Made by a program: the position numbers and the translations under genes. From CAVQRC01 sp963715045 (GTDB lineage Bacteria > Planctomycetota > Planctomycetia > Pirellulales > Lacipirellulaceae), in NCBI GenBank assembly GCA_963715045.1, contig CAVQRC010000007.1, positions 43,462 through 107,461 on the forward strand: 64,000 bases of DNA. The letters are read 5' to 3'. Positions 11,183 to 21,435 of this stretch are shown in pieces. Below the pieces are notes generated by a model. That model saw only the letters and a list, made by a program, of their open reading frames with translations. It made no database searches and was not told the DNA's origin. How positions within the stretch are numbered: position 1 is the stretch's first letter; every line of letters starts with the position of its first letter.

Positions 11183-11238
11183 GGCTCTGATCCACCGGGC
11201 GAGTGACTTTCCTCTGGCAGCTCACGGGACGACTTAGA

Positions 11239-11290
11239 ACTAATCCCAGACCCTCAATGAGAGTGTCCCACGGTCAGGGATTGCGGTAGC
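11239..11290. repeat. imperfect ~50-bp dispersed repeat, copy 1
   Basis: The intergenic stretch between rhodopsin and blh contains a segment with AATCCCAGA followed by GTGTCCCACGGTCAGGGAT. A related segment lies at 23681-23732 (TATCCCAGA, then GTGCCCCACGGTCGGGGGAT). Identity judged by eye is about three quarters over 50 bp. The function is unknown; it may be a dispersed intergenic element. Confidence 0.4.
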
Positions 11291-11312
11291 TGAAGTCAGC
11301 CTTGGGGTCACG

Positions 11313-12158
11313 TTAAGCAGTCGCAGGAGCAGGAGAGGAAGCGGACTCAATCACGTTCCCACTCTTGGCCCGGGCGATGAAGTAAATCAGCAGCCCGAAG
11401 CCGGCCTTCGCCGTCATGTCAGCGATGGCGTATCCCACCTGCAAACCGACGATTCCGGACGCGTCCACGGCCCCACCAGCCTTCGCCTCGAGCGCGGCCG
11501 GAGTGCCGCCAATGGCATAGGCAATGGGATAGACGGCCCAGGTGATTAACAGGACCAGTCGCGCGACTTCAAGAAGCTTGCGAGCCGGTGCGGGCTGCGT
11601 CGGGAGCGACTTCGTCAGTTCTACCCATAGCACAAATAAGATGTAGAAGAAGGGGATGGACGACAGGGAACCCCAGATCACGCGAGCGGTCCAGCCCTCC
11701 GGATTGGAAATCACCTCACCGGGATAGCCCAGCGCAATCATTGCTGCCGCGGCGATTACGAGACGGGTCAACAGGGAACTGCGCCTTGGACCTCTCAAGT
11801 CGCATGACGGCGATCAGTTCGACCATCAGCAACGGCACGGTGAGGATCCAGTCGGCGTATCGATAGAAGTCGTTCAACGCTGCGCCCGTTCCCGTGTATC
11901 CATCGCTCGCGAGTGCGTAGGCGTCCTGCCAGCTGCGCCGGATCATGAAATAGTGGTAACAGGCGATCGTGACGACAAGTCCCGAAATCATCAACGCGGG
12001 ACGATATTCCGGGGCTACGGTGGATCGCGACATGAACAGTAAAATCGCCGCCGCCCCCATCGTCGCGACCGTCATCGAAAAAATGTTGTCGACGATGTTG
12101 TACTGAAACACAGACAAGTCGGGATGGCGGCCACCAAAAACCCATTCAACTCAATCAT
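11313..12158 (-). CDS. proton-pumping microbial rhodopsin, xanthorhodopsin-like (frameshifted)
   Basis: A seven-helix retinal protein of about 282 codons. The start is the ATG at 12158 (MIELNGFLVAAIP), with AAGG upstream; one C is missing near 12121, after which the frame reads FQYNIVDNIFSMTVATMG. Helix B has SGLVVTIACYHYFMI, which includes the proteorhodopsin His. Helix C reads YRYADWILTVPLLMVELIA, so the Schiff-base counter-ion Asp (codon at 11853-11851), Thr and donor Glu are all present (DTE, outward proton pump). The tuning position that is Leu in green and Gln in blue proteorhodopsins is Leu. A second break near 11795 precedes LGYPGE. Helix E reads RVIWGSLSSIPFFYILFVLW, with Gly (codon 11672-11670) where bacteriorhodopsin has Trp138. 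That Gly is the carotenoid-antenna fenestration of xanthorhodopsin. Helix G reads GYAIADMTAKAGFGLLIYFI, with the retinal Lys at 11408-11406. Confidence 0.95.
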
Positions 12159-12624
12159 TTCTTCTACCCTTCTTTCTGAAAACTGAGGCAAAAATCCAAT
12201 CCCGATCTCTGAAGTCGCAGGACTCCAGACTGGCGAGATCAGAAGGATACTTAAGTCGCTGTTCCGAATCTGACGAACGCCAATTCGGGGTCGCGAGTGG
12301 AGTGACTGTAATCTGCGGCCGATGACGAGCTGCTGGCATTTAATCAAAAACACCATAGTCGTGTGGTGTCTAAAGAGCAGAACCGTTTTCTCGAATTTTT
12401 GCGGCCTAGCAGCCGACGGAAGGGGCTTCCGACGACTGCTGTTAAGATTTCCGTCTCAGAATTGGTTAAAGCCGGTTGCGATAACCCAGTCGAGCTTGAC
12501 CAATCTCTATCACGCTCAGTAGGTGCAGGCAGGCCCGTTTTCAGTAAGTGCGAATACTGGCTGCGCAGTTGGCTGGTTCCCGGACGGCTAACCATTCCAG
12601 GCTGGCTTTCGCTGGTTTCTGCGT
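12159..12624. other. gene-free leader upstream of the rhodopsin operon
   Basis: About 465 bp without a convincing gene on either strand. It separates the rhodopsin start from the end of a same-strand membrane-protein gene. A locally AT-rich patch at 12340-12400 is the most likely place for the operon promoter (minus strand), but I cannot point to a reliable -35/-10 pair. Confidence 0.4.
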
Positions 12625-13619
12625 CTACTCGCTTCGACTCGATGCCACGCGGGTGAAGTAGGCGAAGACGGCAAGTACGCTGAGGCCGTAGCCCATCGCC
12701 ACAATGGCGAGCGTGATGTCGCACGGTTTCTCGGTAGACAGCGAGAATCTGAGCAGAACCGTAGAGATCACGAATCCGGCGTTGCGAAACACGTACTGAT
12801 ACCGCTCATAGTACGAGATCGAAACGATCAGCAGCAGGACATCCGTGAAGATCATCACCTCGAAAAACGCCGGAAAAAAGAACACATCCAAATCCTTGGC
12901 CGGGAGCGAAGTCGCGGGGACCAGGTGCAGGACTTCGACGAGCCAGGTGAAGAAGTTGTAAGCGGCCAATAGCACGAGCAACGCGCGAGCAGCACGGCCA
13001 CGATCTTTTTCAGAGCGATGAATCCGGCAAGGTCCTGGTTCGCCGGCGACCTCACCACTTTGTTTCTTACGTGATAGAAGACGGTCACCAGCAGGAACAT
13101 TGCTACTTCGCCCAGCATATCGAGCAGGACTACACGGGCGGTCTCGACCTGTGTGAGCCAGCCTTCCGATCGACTGAAACTCTCCGATGTCCTTGAAGAC
13201 CCGCCGGACGACGATCAGGGAAATGATTTCATACTGCTTGCCGATGGGAATCTGGTGTGCGATTGTGGAATCGCGAGGACGAGCAGCAGAACTTCATAAA
13301 ATAGAATGAATGAAAACGGGGTATACACGGCGTGCAGGTAGTTGCGGTCTAGACCAGACAGGAGACCCGTTCCCAAGGCAGGGACCGTACGTGCCAGAAA
13401 GATCAAAAACAGGTGGAGCAAAAATCCCCAGGCCGAGAGATAAACGACTAACTGCTCCAACTGTTCTCTTCGCGTTGCGCCGTTCAAGCGGTCGTAGAGA
13501 CTCTCGAATCGGTGCGAAATGAAACGAAACACACCGGTGCTCGCTGAGAAGAGAAAGAAACAAAGCAGTTGGCTGAGAACTGGCTGACATACGAGGGCAG
13601 ACTGCCCTGAGAGCAGCAT
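12625..13619 (-). CDS. polytopic membrane protein of unknown function upstream of rhodopsin (frameshifted)
   Basis: Several frames on the minus strand add up to one strongly hydrophobic protein. In order they are LSQLLCFFLFSASTGVFRFI with RFESLYDRLNGATRREQLEQ, VVYLSAWGFLLHLFLIFLAR, FILFYEVLLLVLAIP, KQYEIISLIVVRRVFKDIGE (from about 13240 to 13180), MLGEVAMFLLVTVFYHVRNK, FIALKKIVAVLL, YNFFTWLVEVLHLV, VMIFTDVLLLIVSISYYERY and ITLAIVAMGYGLSVLAVFAYF. This suggests about seven or eight helices with charged loops. I do not recognise a named family. The true start may lie upstream of 13619 in another frame. It is on the same strand as the rhodopsin but 466 bp away. A role in phototrophy is possible but unproven. 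Confidence 0.6.
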
Positions 13620-13874
13620 AGCCGTCGGAGGCGAAATGACGATCTATCCGTCGTGGTTGATCGGACTTTCGCGGACCCATAGATGGCCGCCACAGGTAGC
13701 CTCTCGGCGTCTCGGATAACGGAGACGGCACGCCGGGAAGCCTATCTGGAAGAAACCGAAGATGGAGTTTGAAGATCTCTCCAGCCTCTGGATTGCGGAT
13801 ACCGAATTGACCATCTGGTAGAAAGCGAATTGATCGTTGAGCTCATGAGTGTGTGCCTCGATCAAGGAACGCGA

Positions 13875-14955
13875 ATGAGAGCCAGGCTTCCCGTTGCCCT
13901 CGCCATTCTGGCCGGCACCCTGTGCGGAGCTCGGTCGCGATCCGGAGCACGCACCTCGCCGCAAAGGATCGCGGCGGTAGAGCAGGGACTTCTCGCGAAG
14001 CTCGGAGATCCTCCCTGGAGCGGAATGGATCTTTCCGGGCGGATGGCCCACTACCGGGTGCCCGGGGTCAGCATCGCCGTCATCGACGAGTTCGAGATCG
14101 AATGGGCCGAGCGCGACCAAGTGTCGGCGGCAGATGCTGAGCCCCTCGTTAGTCCGCAGACACTCTTCCAGGCGGCCTCACTGGCAAGCCGGCGGTGGCC
14201 GTGGCCGCCCTGCATCAAGTTGAGACGGGAGCTCTTTTGCTCGACCGTGACGTTAACGAAGACCTCGTGTGGACATGGTCCCAGGAGCAACGCAACGCTA
14301 CTCCGGTGGCGGGTACATGATCGTGCAGCAACTCCTCGAAGACGTGGTCGGCCAGGGGTTTCCAACCATGGTGAAGAATACCGTGCTGGAGCCCTGGGGG
14401 ATGCGTGCCGCCACCTTTGAATCACCGTTGCCAGAGTACCTCCGGCCCTTCGCCGCATCTGGCCATCGTGCGGATGGCTCCCCGATTCCCGGCGGTTGGC
14501 ATACCTACCCCGAGATGGCGTCGGGAGCGAGTTCGTGGTCGATCCATCTGACCTTGCGCAGTTTGCCGTAGACGTGATCGCGATCCTACCTGGGGCAGGC
14601 TGACGAAGTCGTCTCCCAGGAGATGGCAGTCCGGATGCTTACCCCCCAGATAGACGAACGCGGCCTTGGGCCCGTTCTCGGCAACGATGGCGGCGACCGG
14701 TTTTACTTCATGCACCCTGGGCGAACGATGGGTTCAAGGCGTCCTTGTCGCCTATCCTCTGCGGGGACAAGGCGTCGTGATCATGACGAATAGCGACAAC
14801 GGCGATGCGCTCTGGCTCGCGAGATTCTCAACGCTGTCTCGGTCGAGTATGAATGGGTGCCGGACTACACGTACTTCTATGTAGGCGCCACCGTCGCGCT
14901 CATTGCGGCTCTGCTCGGATTCCTCGCCCTACGTTGGAGAAAGAGGATAGGGGCA
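13875..14955 (+). pseudogene. serine hydrolase of the beta-lactamase class C family (broken)
   Basis: It starts with a signal peptide, MRARLPVALAILAGTLCG, then MAHYRVPGVSIAVIDEFEIE, typical of class-C-like serine hydrolases. LFQAASLAS followed, one frame over, by a proline-rich AVAALHQVETGALLLDRDV corresponds to the SxxK region. YSGGGYMIVQQLLEDVVGQG (14306 on) holds the catalytic Tyr motif. Between NEDL and the Tyr motif some 60-70 residues normally present, including the SHxxG part, are missing. Frames change at about 14190, 14270, 14530, 14720 and 14820. After FYVGATVALIAALLGFLALR, a membrane helix, the similarity stops and an unrelated minus-strand fragment begins. The combined damage makes a functional product unlikely even if some frameshifts are assembly errors. 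Confidence 0.65.
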
Positions 14956-15416
14956 CCCTGGTCGAGCTCCGGGCGCGGCGGGGTCGACGCAGATCTGTGC
15001 CGCAAGCGGACGCGTAATGCGGCTGCGGAGTTCGCGTTCGCCGAGTCGCCGACGATCAGCGGCGACGCGCCCGCCATCATGACGGCGGAGTTCAGCCCGT
15101 CGACCGTCACGGTCGCCACGTGCCCCGTAGACGTCGCACTCAAGACATCGCCAATCAGCAACTGGCCCGTCGTCAGCGTCGACCCCGACAGCACGGATAT
15201 CGAGCCGCTGCCGTCGCTGGCCGACGACCGACCCAGCTCCGTCGAACCGCCGATGACCCCGGTCGAACCGTTCTGCAGCGTGCAGCGCCCTGTTGAAGCC
15301 GGACAACCCGAGCCGCACTTGTCCGCCGAAGTCAAAGGACGAACCGTCCACGACGGATCGCCGCATCGCCCCCTGCGCAGGTTCCTCACACTTGCGGCAG
15401 ATGGAGGTTGTGTCAT
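14877..15416 (-). pseudogene. fragment of a secreted repeat protein (autotransporter/PEP-CTERM-like)
   Basis: On the minus strand an open frame contains NGSTGVIGGSTELGRSSASD, SGSTLTTGQLLIGD, TVDGLNSAVM and SPLIVGDSANAN. This Gly/Ser/Thr-rich pattern with LIVGD/LLIGD turns is typical of beta-helical passenger repeats in planctomycete secreted proteins. There is no signal peptide and no plausible C-terminal anchor. The frame overlaps the end of the broken serine hydrolase and the start region of the next gene. It is best read as a relic left by rearrangement. Confidence 0.45.
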
Positions 15417-18400
15417 GACCAGTCATCGAGTGTTCCGTATGGCCGGCGGGCTGCCGTTCGCGCAATCGCGAGTTTTGTTGTCGCGAGCCGGCTTCGCCGG
15501 CGTGAGTGTGATGCTGCTGCACGTCGGTACTGGCTCTGTCTTCGCGGTCGCTCCATCGCGATGGCGATCGATATCAACTTCGAGTACGACGCCGAACTGA
15601 CTCATCCTAACGATCCGAAGCGGAGCCTGGATCATGTTCATGGCGAATTCAGCGGCCGCCTATTGGGAGGATTACCTGCCCGAAGATGGCACCTACGACA
15701 TCGACATCGCGTACGACCAGCTCGGGACCAGCAGTGGGGGCGGCGAGAATTACGGGCTGGCCAGTCCGTGCGGGATCGGCAACGCGATCTGGATGGACAT
15801 CGACCCGAGTGATGGGTGGTTGTGGATCCCGACACCCTTCGACCACAGCGAGTACGACTTCATCACGCGTCAGGGCCCTGTCTGGAACTCCAATACCAAC
15901 CGCTATGAGTACGGGGGCGGCCAATGGCTCTACAGCGATGTCAGCGGCGGTGAGCAGGCGGCATGGTTCGAGGGTAATCCACCGGCTTCGATGGAGATCG
16001 GCTTTCGAGGTTCGGCTCTGGCGTGGTCCGGACCGGGACCTAACGGCTGCGCCCCTCCCGATACGGGAGTCGACATGTTCAGTACGATGATCCACGAGAT
16101 TGGACATATTCTCGGCATCAACTCCTGCGAAGTCGGCTCGCCCAACTGGGAGGCCGAGCCAGACTGGGTCGGCGGAATCGCCGGTGTGGAATTCGAGCGC
16201 GATGACGACAGCGGGCACCTGGACGCCCGAACTTCTCTGATGTGCTCCGGCTGCGGTGACACCGGGCTGCGGCGCTGCCGTCCGCGATCGACATCATGGC
16301 CGTTGCCGATGACGAAGGCATGGAGACCATCGACCTGCCCCGGAAGGTGCACCTGCAGGGAATCTGGCACAACGCGTTGAGCTGGTTGGGTGGTTCCGTG
16401 CCGAATTCATCCGACGATACCTACATTCGGCACGGCGAGAACTCTACCGCTGACCGCCAACGCCTCGGCCAGAACGCTTTACATCTCCGATGAGAGCTCA
16501 CTCACCACGTGGGACAACGAGCTGAGCATCTCCCAACGCGTGGATGTCGTCTCGAGGGGCTCGCTCCCCAGTGAAGTCGCGGTGTCTCTGGCGGCCAGGT
16601 GGATTTCAACAACCTCACGCTCGACGGCGGGATCCTCGACCTCCGCGGCGGATTGGCGACGCTCGAGGGCGTGACCACCATCACGAGCAACGCCGACTTT
16701 ACCGGTGAGATCAGCGGACAGGGCACCGTCGACGTATTCGGCTTGATCGTTAACGACGGTCGGATCGTTTGTGATTCGACTCTGGGCCTGACGTTCAACG
16801 CGGTTTCGGTTGCCAGCCGATTCGACCTCGACGGTTCCGGAGTCGAGAGCGGTCTGGTCGACGCACGCCAGGGTCGCTTGACGTTCAACGGTCGGCTGGC
16901 AGACGCCTTTTCCGGCGTCATGAGGATCGGAGTCGGCGACCCGAGATCGATCACGATGGCTTATGACTGGACACTCGGTACCGGCGGAAAACTGGAATTT
17001 TTCGGCGGGAGCGTCGCCGGTTCGGCCGCCAGGCTTCTCGGCCCGAACGCGACAACAACCGTCAAGGGCCGCATCGAAGTCGAGGACGTGGGCCTGCTCG
17101 ATACCAAGGAGACAGTGTTTGAAACCACCGCGGTGGTGAGGGTCCCCGACGATGGCGACCGCCTGATTCTCGCCTCGCCGACGTTCTTCCGCGGGGGCAC
17201 TTACATTGGCGAGGGGGCTCTCGAGCAGCAGTCCGACGTTCAGGTCTGGGAGTCCACGACGATCGAGACGGGCGAGTACGACTGGGGCAACAGTACGGTC
17301 GCTACGATCAACAACACGTACGTCAACGAAGGCGCGACGTTTGCGATCCGGTCGGCCACGACCGGCACGCCACGCAATGAGTATCGCGGCACGATCTACG
17401 TAACGGGCAGCACCCTGGACGTCGACCTCGAGACGGGCTGGCTTCTGCCCGGCCGACTTCCCGCGGAGGGAAAACCGGCTGGTACGCTGAACCTCACTCG
17501 CGGAGACAACGCGGTGGCGAAAGTGACCGGCGCCGCTCACGGTCGAGGGGTTCGTCCGAGCGATTCGCGGGCAGGCCGAAGTCGAGGCGAACTTTATTTC
17601 CGCACCCGGCGGGTCGGTCACCGCCCTGGCGGATGCGGAGTTGCTGCTCAAAGGCCGCAACATCTTGGGCGGTGGCGTCTTCACCGGAGAGGGTGAGATC
17701 GGCCAATGGGGAAATACGGATGTCGTGGCCGATACGGCAATCAACACGAAGTACTACGACCTGGATGGCAGCGAAGACAGCCCCTCGACGACGGCGATCG
17801 GGTCTGGCGTGACGTTCTCCCTCAACTCGGAGCGGATCGAAAAACCGGGAGGTGCCTTCGATGGCACTGTGGTCGCTGATGGAGGAACCCTGGCGGTCAA
17901 CACGCCGAGCAGTTGGAGTCTCGGCCAGACCGGAACGATTCGGCTGGTCAACAGCGGCGTTGCGGCGTTTGTGACCGGGGCGCCGATGATTGCCGAGGGG
18001 ACCATCGTGACGATCGGTGGAAACGAAATCTTTCCGGCGGTCACCTTTCGCAGCTCCGCCATGGTCGCCGCCGAGACGCCTGGTGATATCCTGCGTCTGC
18101 GGGGCGTCACGTCCTACGAAGGGGGTTCGTACATCGGACAGGGCGGTATCATTCAGGACGCGTCCGCCTTTGTCGAGCGAAGTACGACCGTAGATCTGGG
18201 ATTCTTTGACATCGACGGCGTTGCCGAGAATTCCACCCTCGAACTGCACGCCGACCTGGAGCTGAACGTCGATCGCGTCGACCTGAATGACAATCAGTTT
18301 CACGGCACGCTGCAGGTCAGCGACCCGGCACGGTTGAGCGTCAACACGCCCCTGCCCTGGACGATGGCCGGAGCCATCAACGTTTCCGGCGGATCCGGAA

Positions 18401-19196
18401 CCGAGTTGGCAGTCGCTGGTGCGGAGGTCGAATTGACTGGCGATGCCTTTGTGGACCAGTTCAACCAACTCCACTTCGAGGCCGACGTCTCCGGCCCTGG
18501 CGAATTCACCGGCGAAGGGACGGTTGAGTTCGTCCGGACAGTACAGCCCCGGGGGCAGTCCGGCGATCGTCTCGGCCGAGGGGGACGTGGTGTTCACCGA
18601 CACCGCGACCTACTTCGTCGAGATCGGGGGCACAGTACCCGGGCGCCGAACATGATGTGCTCGTCGTCAACGGTGAGGCCCACCTCGACGGGACGCTCGA
18701 CGTCGATCTCGTGGACCTATCTGGCGGAGACGATCCGTTCAGACCGTTGCTCGGCGACGAGTTCCGGATCCTGCGATCAGGGGCGGGCGTGTCGGGAGAG
18801 TTCGCTTTCGAGAGCCTTCCCGAAGTCGCACCCGACCTTGATTGGGGTGTCAGCTACGAGGAAAACTGGTTGGTTCTCGAGTTGATTAAACGTGCGCTGG
18901 AGGGCGACTTCGACGAGGACGGCGATGTCGACGGAGCCGATTTCCTCGTCTGGCAGACCGGATTCGGACAGTTCCCGGACGGCACTGCGATGCACACCGA
19001 TGGGGATGCCAATGGAGACGGAGTCGTCGACGGCGAGGACTTCCTGCTCTGGCAAATCCAATTCGGAACCAGGTCCCGCGACGCCAGCGCAGGTTCCGTG
19101 CCAGAGCCAGGCGGTGGGGTATTGCTCCTGCTCCTGCTGCTGTTTTCGTGTCTGGTCGCATTCGCGAGACGGCCAGCCGTACGGCTTGTGAATTGA
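15415..19196 (+). CDS. secreted zinc metalloprotease with beta-helical repeats, dockerin repeat and PEP-CTERM (frameshifted)
   Basis: The start ATG at 15415 has GGAGG eight bases upstream and opens a signal sequence (MTSHRVFRMAGGLPFAQSRV plus a hydrophobic run). The catalytic part, reached after two frame changes near 15570-15630, contains MIHEIGHILGINS at about 16087, an HExxHxxG/N zinc-protease motif. From about 16600 the protein is a long series of Gly/Asp-rich repeats (for example TLDGGILDLRGGLATLEGVT) of beta-helix style. The end has two dockerin-like calcium repeats, DFDEDGDVDGADFLVWQTGF and DANGDGVVDGEDFLLWQIQF, then VPEPGGG, a leucine run and ARRP, a PEP-CTERM sorting tail for exosortase. 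Frames also break near 16260, 16590, 17560-17640 and 18540-18650. Total about 1,260 codons. Confidence 0.75.
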
Positions 19197-19301
19197 ACTC
19201 GCGATTCGCCGGGGGTAATGAGTAGGCATTTCGTAATCGCGGTTTTTCGCGGCCGCATGCGTTGCGGCCGGGTTACCCACAGCGCCGTGCGCCAGCCAGA
19301 G

Positions 19302-19348
19302 CCCCTCTCCCCGGACCCCGCACCTGGTGAGGGGTCCGGGAAGAGGGG
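19302..19348. terminator. hairpin between convergent genes
   Basis: Two 18-base arms, CCCCTCTCCCCGGACCCC (19302-19319) and GGGGTCCGGGAAGAGGGG (19331-19348), are complementary at 17 positions around an 11-base loop. The hairpin lies between the metalloprotease stop (19196) and the convergent dehydratase stop (19406), where a bidirectional terminator would be expected. There is no long T run, so it could instead be a REP-like element. Confidence 0.6.
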
Positions 19349-19405
19349 TGGTTTGACGTGCGATGACGCTTGACGGTCAATAATCCGGGCTGGTTCGCTG
19401 TGAAT

Positions 19406-21361
19406 TCAGACGCGGCCAGCGGCGTCCGCTCGGAGGGCGGCGAGGATCGCGTCCACGTCATACACACAGCCCCCCCAGGTTCCTCCGCCCAGTTGCTGCA
19501 GCGCGGCCCACAGCCGCGTGTCGTCGGGTAACCGGGGATCGGGGGCCAGATCCGCGTGGCTCGGACGGCTCGCCAGCAATTGCTCGGCGTTGTCGGCAAC
19601 CAGATTCACAGAGCCCGCAAGCTCGACCCGATCGACGATGACTTCGATCACGTCGCCGTCCTGCACCTTGGCGATCGGACCACCGGCCAGCGCTTCGGGG
19701 CCGATGTGACCGATGCACGCGCCCGTGCTGACGCCCGAGAATCGGGCGTCGGTGAGAATCGTCACGTGTTTGCCCCACTTGATGAATTTCAAGGCCGAAG
19801 TCAACTGGTACGTCTCTTCCATGCCGGTTCCGCTCGGCCCGCATCCCATCAACACGATGATGTCGCCGGAAGTGACACGCTTGTCCCCCTGCCCTTTGAT
19901 CGCCGCGATGGCTGCCGCCTCAGACGTAAATACTCTCGCCGGGCCCGTGTGACGAAACACGCCATCGCCGTCGATCACGGACGGATCAATCGCGGTCGCT
20001 TTGATGACCGAGCCTTCGGGGCACAGATTCCCGACCGGAAACACGACGGTGCTCGTCAGTCCTCGGTCCCTGGCGACCTGGGGAGGCATGATCACGTCAT
20101 CCGGATCGACTCCATCGCGTTGTCGGAGCAGATCGCGGAACGCCTGCCGCCGCGGGCTCACGTGCCACGCGTCCAGAATCTCGTTCCATGACTTGCCGAT
20201 CACGGTCAGGCAGTCACCGTTGATGGCGCCCAACTCGCGGAGGTGCCACATGATTTCGGGGACGCCGCCGGCCAGGTACAGTTGGACCGTCGGGTGGTTC
20301 ACAGGACCGTTCGGCAGGACGTCGACAAATCGCGAAATGCGGCGATTGGCTTGCTGCCAATCCGCGACGGTCGGACGTTCGAGACCGGCGGCATGGGCGA
20401 TGGCGGGAATGTGCAGCAGAAGATTGGTCGAGCCGCCGCAGGCCGCATGCACGGCGATGGCATTGTCGATCGACGCTTGCGTGAGGATATCGCCGAGAGT
20501 GAGTTGGCGGGTGGCAAGTTCCATCAGGGCCTCGGCCGAGTAGCGGGCCACGTCGAGCCAGACCGCCTGGCCGCTCGGAGCCAGCGCAGCGTGCGGCACC
20601 GTGAGCCCCATCGCTTCTGCAACCACCTGGCTGGTCGCGGCGGTTCCGAGGAATTGACAACCTCCGCCGGGACTGCCGCACGCGCGGCAACCAGCGGCCG
20701 CAGCGTCTTCCAAGGAGAGCTGCCCATCCACATAACGGGCGCCGATTGTCTGTACTTTGGCCGTATCTTCGGCGCCGACGACGGGCAGGGTGACACCGCC
20801 GGGCACAATGATGCCCGGCAAATCCCGGCAACCGGCCAGGGCGAGCATCGCGGCCGGGAGCCCCTTGTCACAAGTAGCCACCGCCAGCACGCCCTTGCGC
20901 CTGGGCAGCGAACGGATCAAACGCCGCATAACGATCGCCGCGTCGTTGCGATAGGGCAGCGAGTCGAACATGCCGGTCGTGCCCTGCGAGCGGCCGTCGC
21001 ATGGATCACTGCAGTAGGCCGCATACGGGATGCCTCCGCGATGCGTGATCGTCTCCGCCGCCGCGCGGACCTGCAGGCCGACTTCCCAATGGCCCGTATG
21101 GTAGCCCAGCGCGATCGGCTGGCCGTCGTCGCCGCGAAGTCCCCCCAGCGTACTGAGCAACAGGAACTGCGGCCCGGTCATCCTCTGCGGGTCCCAGCCC
21201 ATCCCCGCATTCTGAGTCAGGCCGAACAGGTCGCCGCTGGGCCAGTGGCGAAGCATCTCGTCGGTCAACGGCAAGCTGCCCGGCGGCCCTGCCCCACGGG
21301 TTGCGGTCGACTGGACACCGTGGTGATCGAGATCAAACCATGTTCGAAGTTCGGATGACAA
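19406..21361 (-). CDS. yjhG: YjhG/YagF-type D-xylonate dehydratase (IlvD/Edd family)
   Basis: This is an intact enzyme of about 651 residues, matching YjhG (about 655) and longer than IlvD (about 560). The start chosen is TTG at 21361, preceded by CCGAGG. Upstream residues in the same frame do not look like this family. Motifs: SLPLTDEMLRHWPSGDLFGL, SDPCDGRSQGTTGMFDSLPY, RNDAAIVMRRLIRSLP, CDKGLPAAM, CRACGSPGGGCQFLGTA (cluster-binding cysteines), CGGSTNLLLHIPAIAH, MGCGPSGTGMEETYQLTSAL, DARFSGVSTGACIGHIGPEA and RPSHADLAPDPRLPDDTRLW. It should dehydrate D-xylonate, or a related sugar acid, to the 2-keto-3-deoxy acid. No other pentose-oxidation gene is beside it. The frame is free of indels, unlike the carotenoid genes. 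Confidence 0.9.
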   Translation of the reverse strand: MSSELRTWFDLDHHGVQSTATRGAGPPGSLPLTDEMLRHWPSGDLFGLTQNAGMGWDPQRMTGPQFLLLSTLGGLRGDDGQPIALGYHTGHWEVGLQVRAAAETITHRGGIPYAAYCSDPCDGRSQGTTGMFDSLPYRNDAAIVMRRLIRSLPRRKGVLAVATCDKGLPAAMLALAGCRDLPGIIVPGGVTLPVVGAEDTAKVQTIGARYVDGQLSLEDAAAAGCRACGSPGGGCQFLGTAATSQVVAEAMGLTVPHAALAPSGQAVWLDVARYSAEALMELATRQLTLGDILTQASIDNAIAVHAACGGSTNLLLHIPAIAHAAGLERPTVADWQQANRRISRFVDVLPNGPVNHPTVQLYLAGGVPEIMWHLRELGAINGDCLTVIGKSWNEILDAWHVSPRRQAFRDLLRQRDGVDPDDVIMPPQVARDRGLTSTVVFPVGNLCPEGSVIKATAIDPSVIDGDGVFRHTGPARVFTSEAAAIAAIKGQGDKRVTSGDIIVLMGCGPSGTGMEETYQLTSALKFIKWGKHVTILTDARFSGVSTGACIGHIGPEALAGGPIAKVQDGDVIEVIVDRVELAGSVNLVADNAEQLLASRPSHADLAPDPRLPDDTRLWAALQQLGGGTWGGCVYDVDAILAALRADAAGRV

Positions 21362-21435
21362 AGCCAGTATCCTCGGGCGGCTGGTGTGATTGCGAGATCC
21401 GTTGCGCTTTGATAATACCCGACTAACGGCAGGCG

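Noticed and set aside
19302..19348. Small RNA gene
   Set aside because: The hairpin lies between convergent stops and has no promoter; terminator or REP-like element is simpler.
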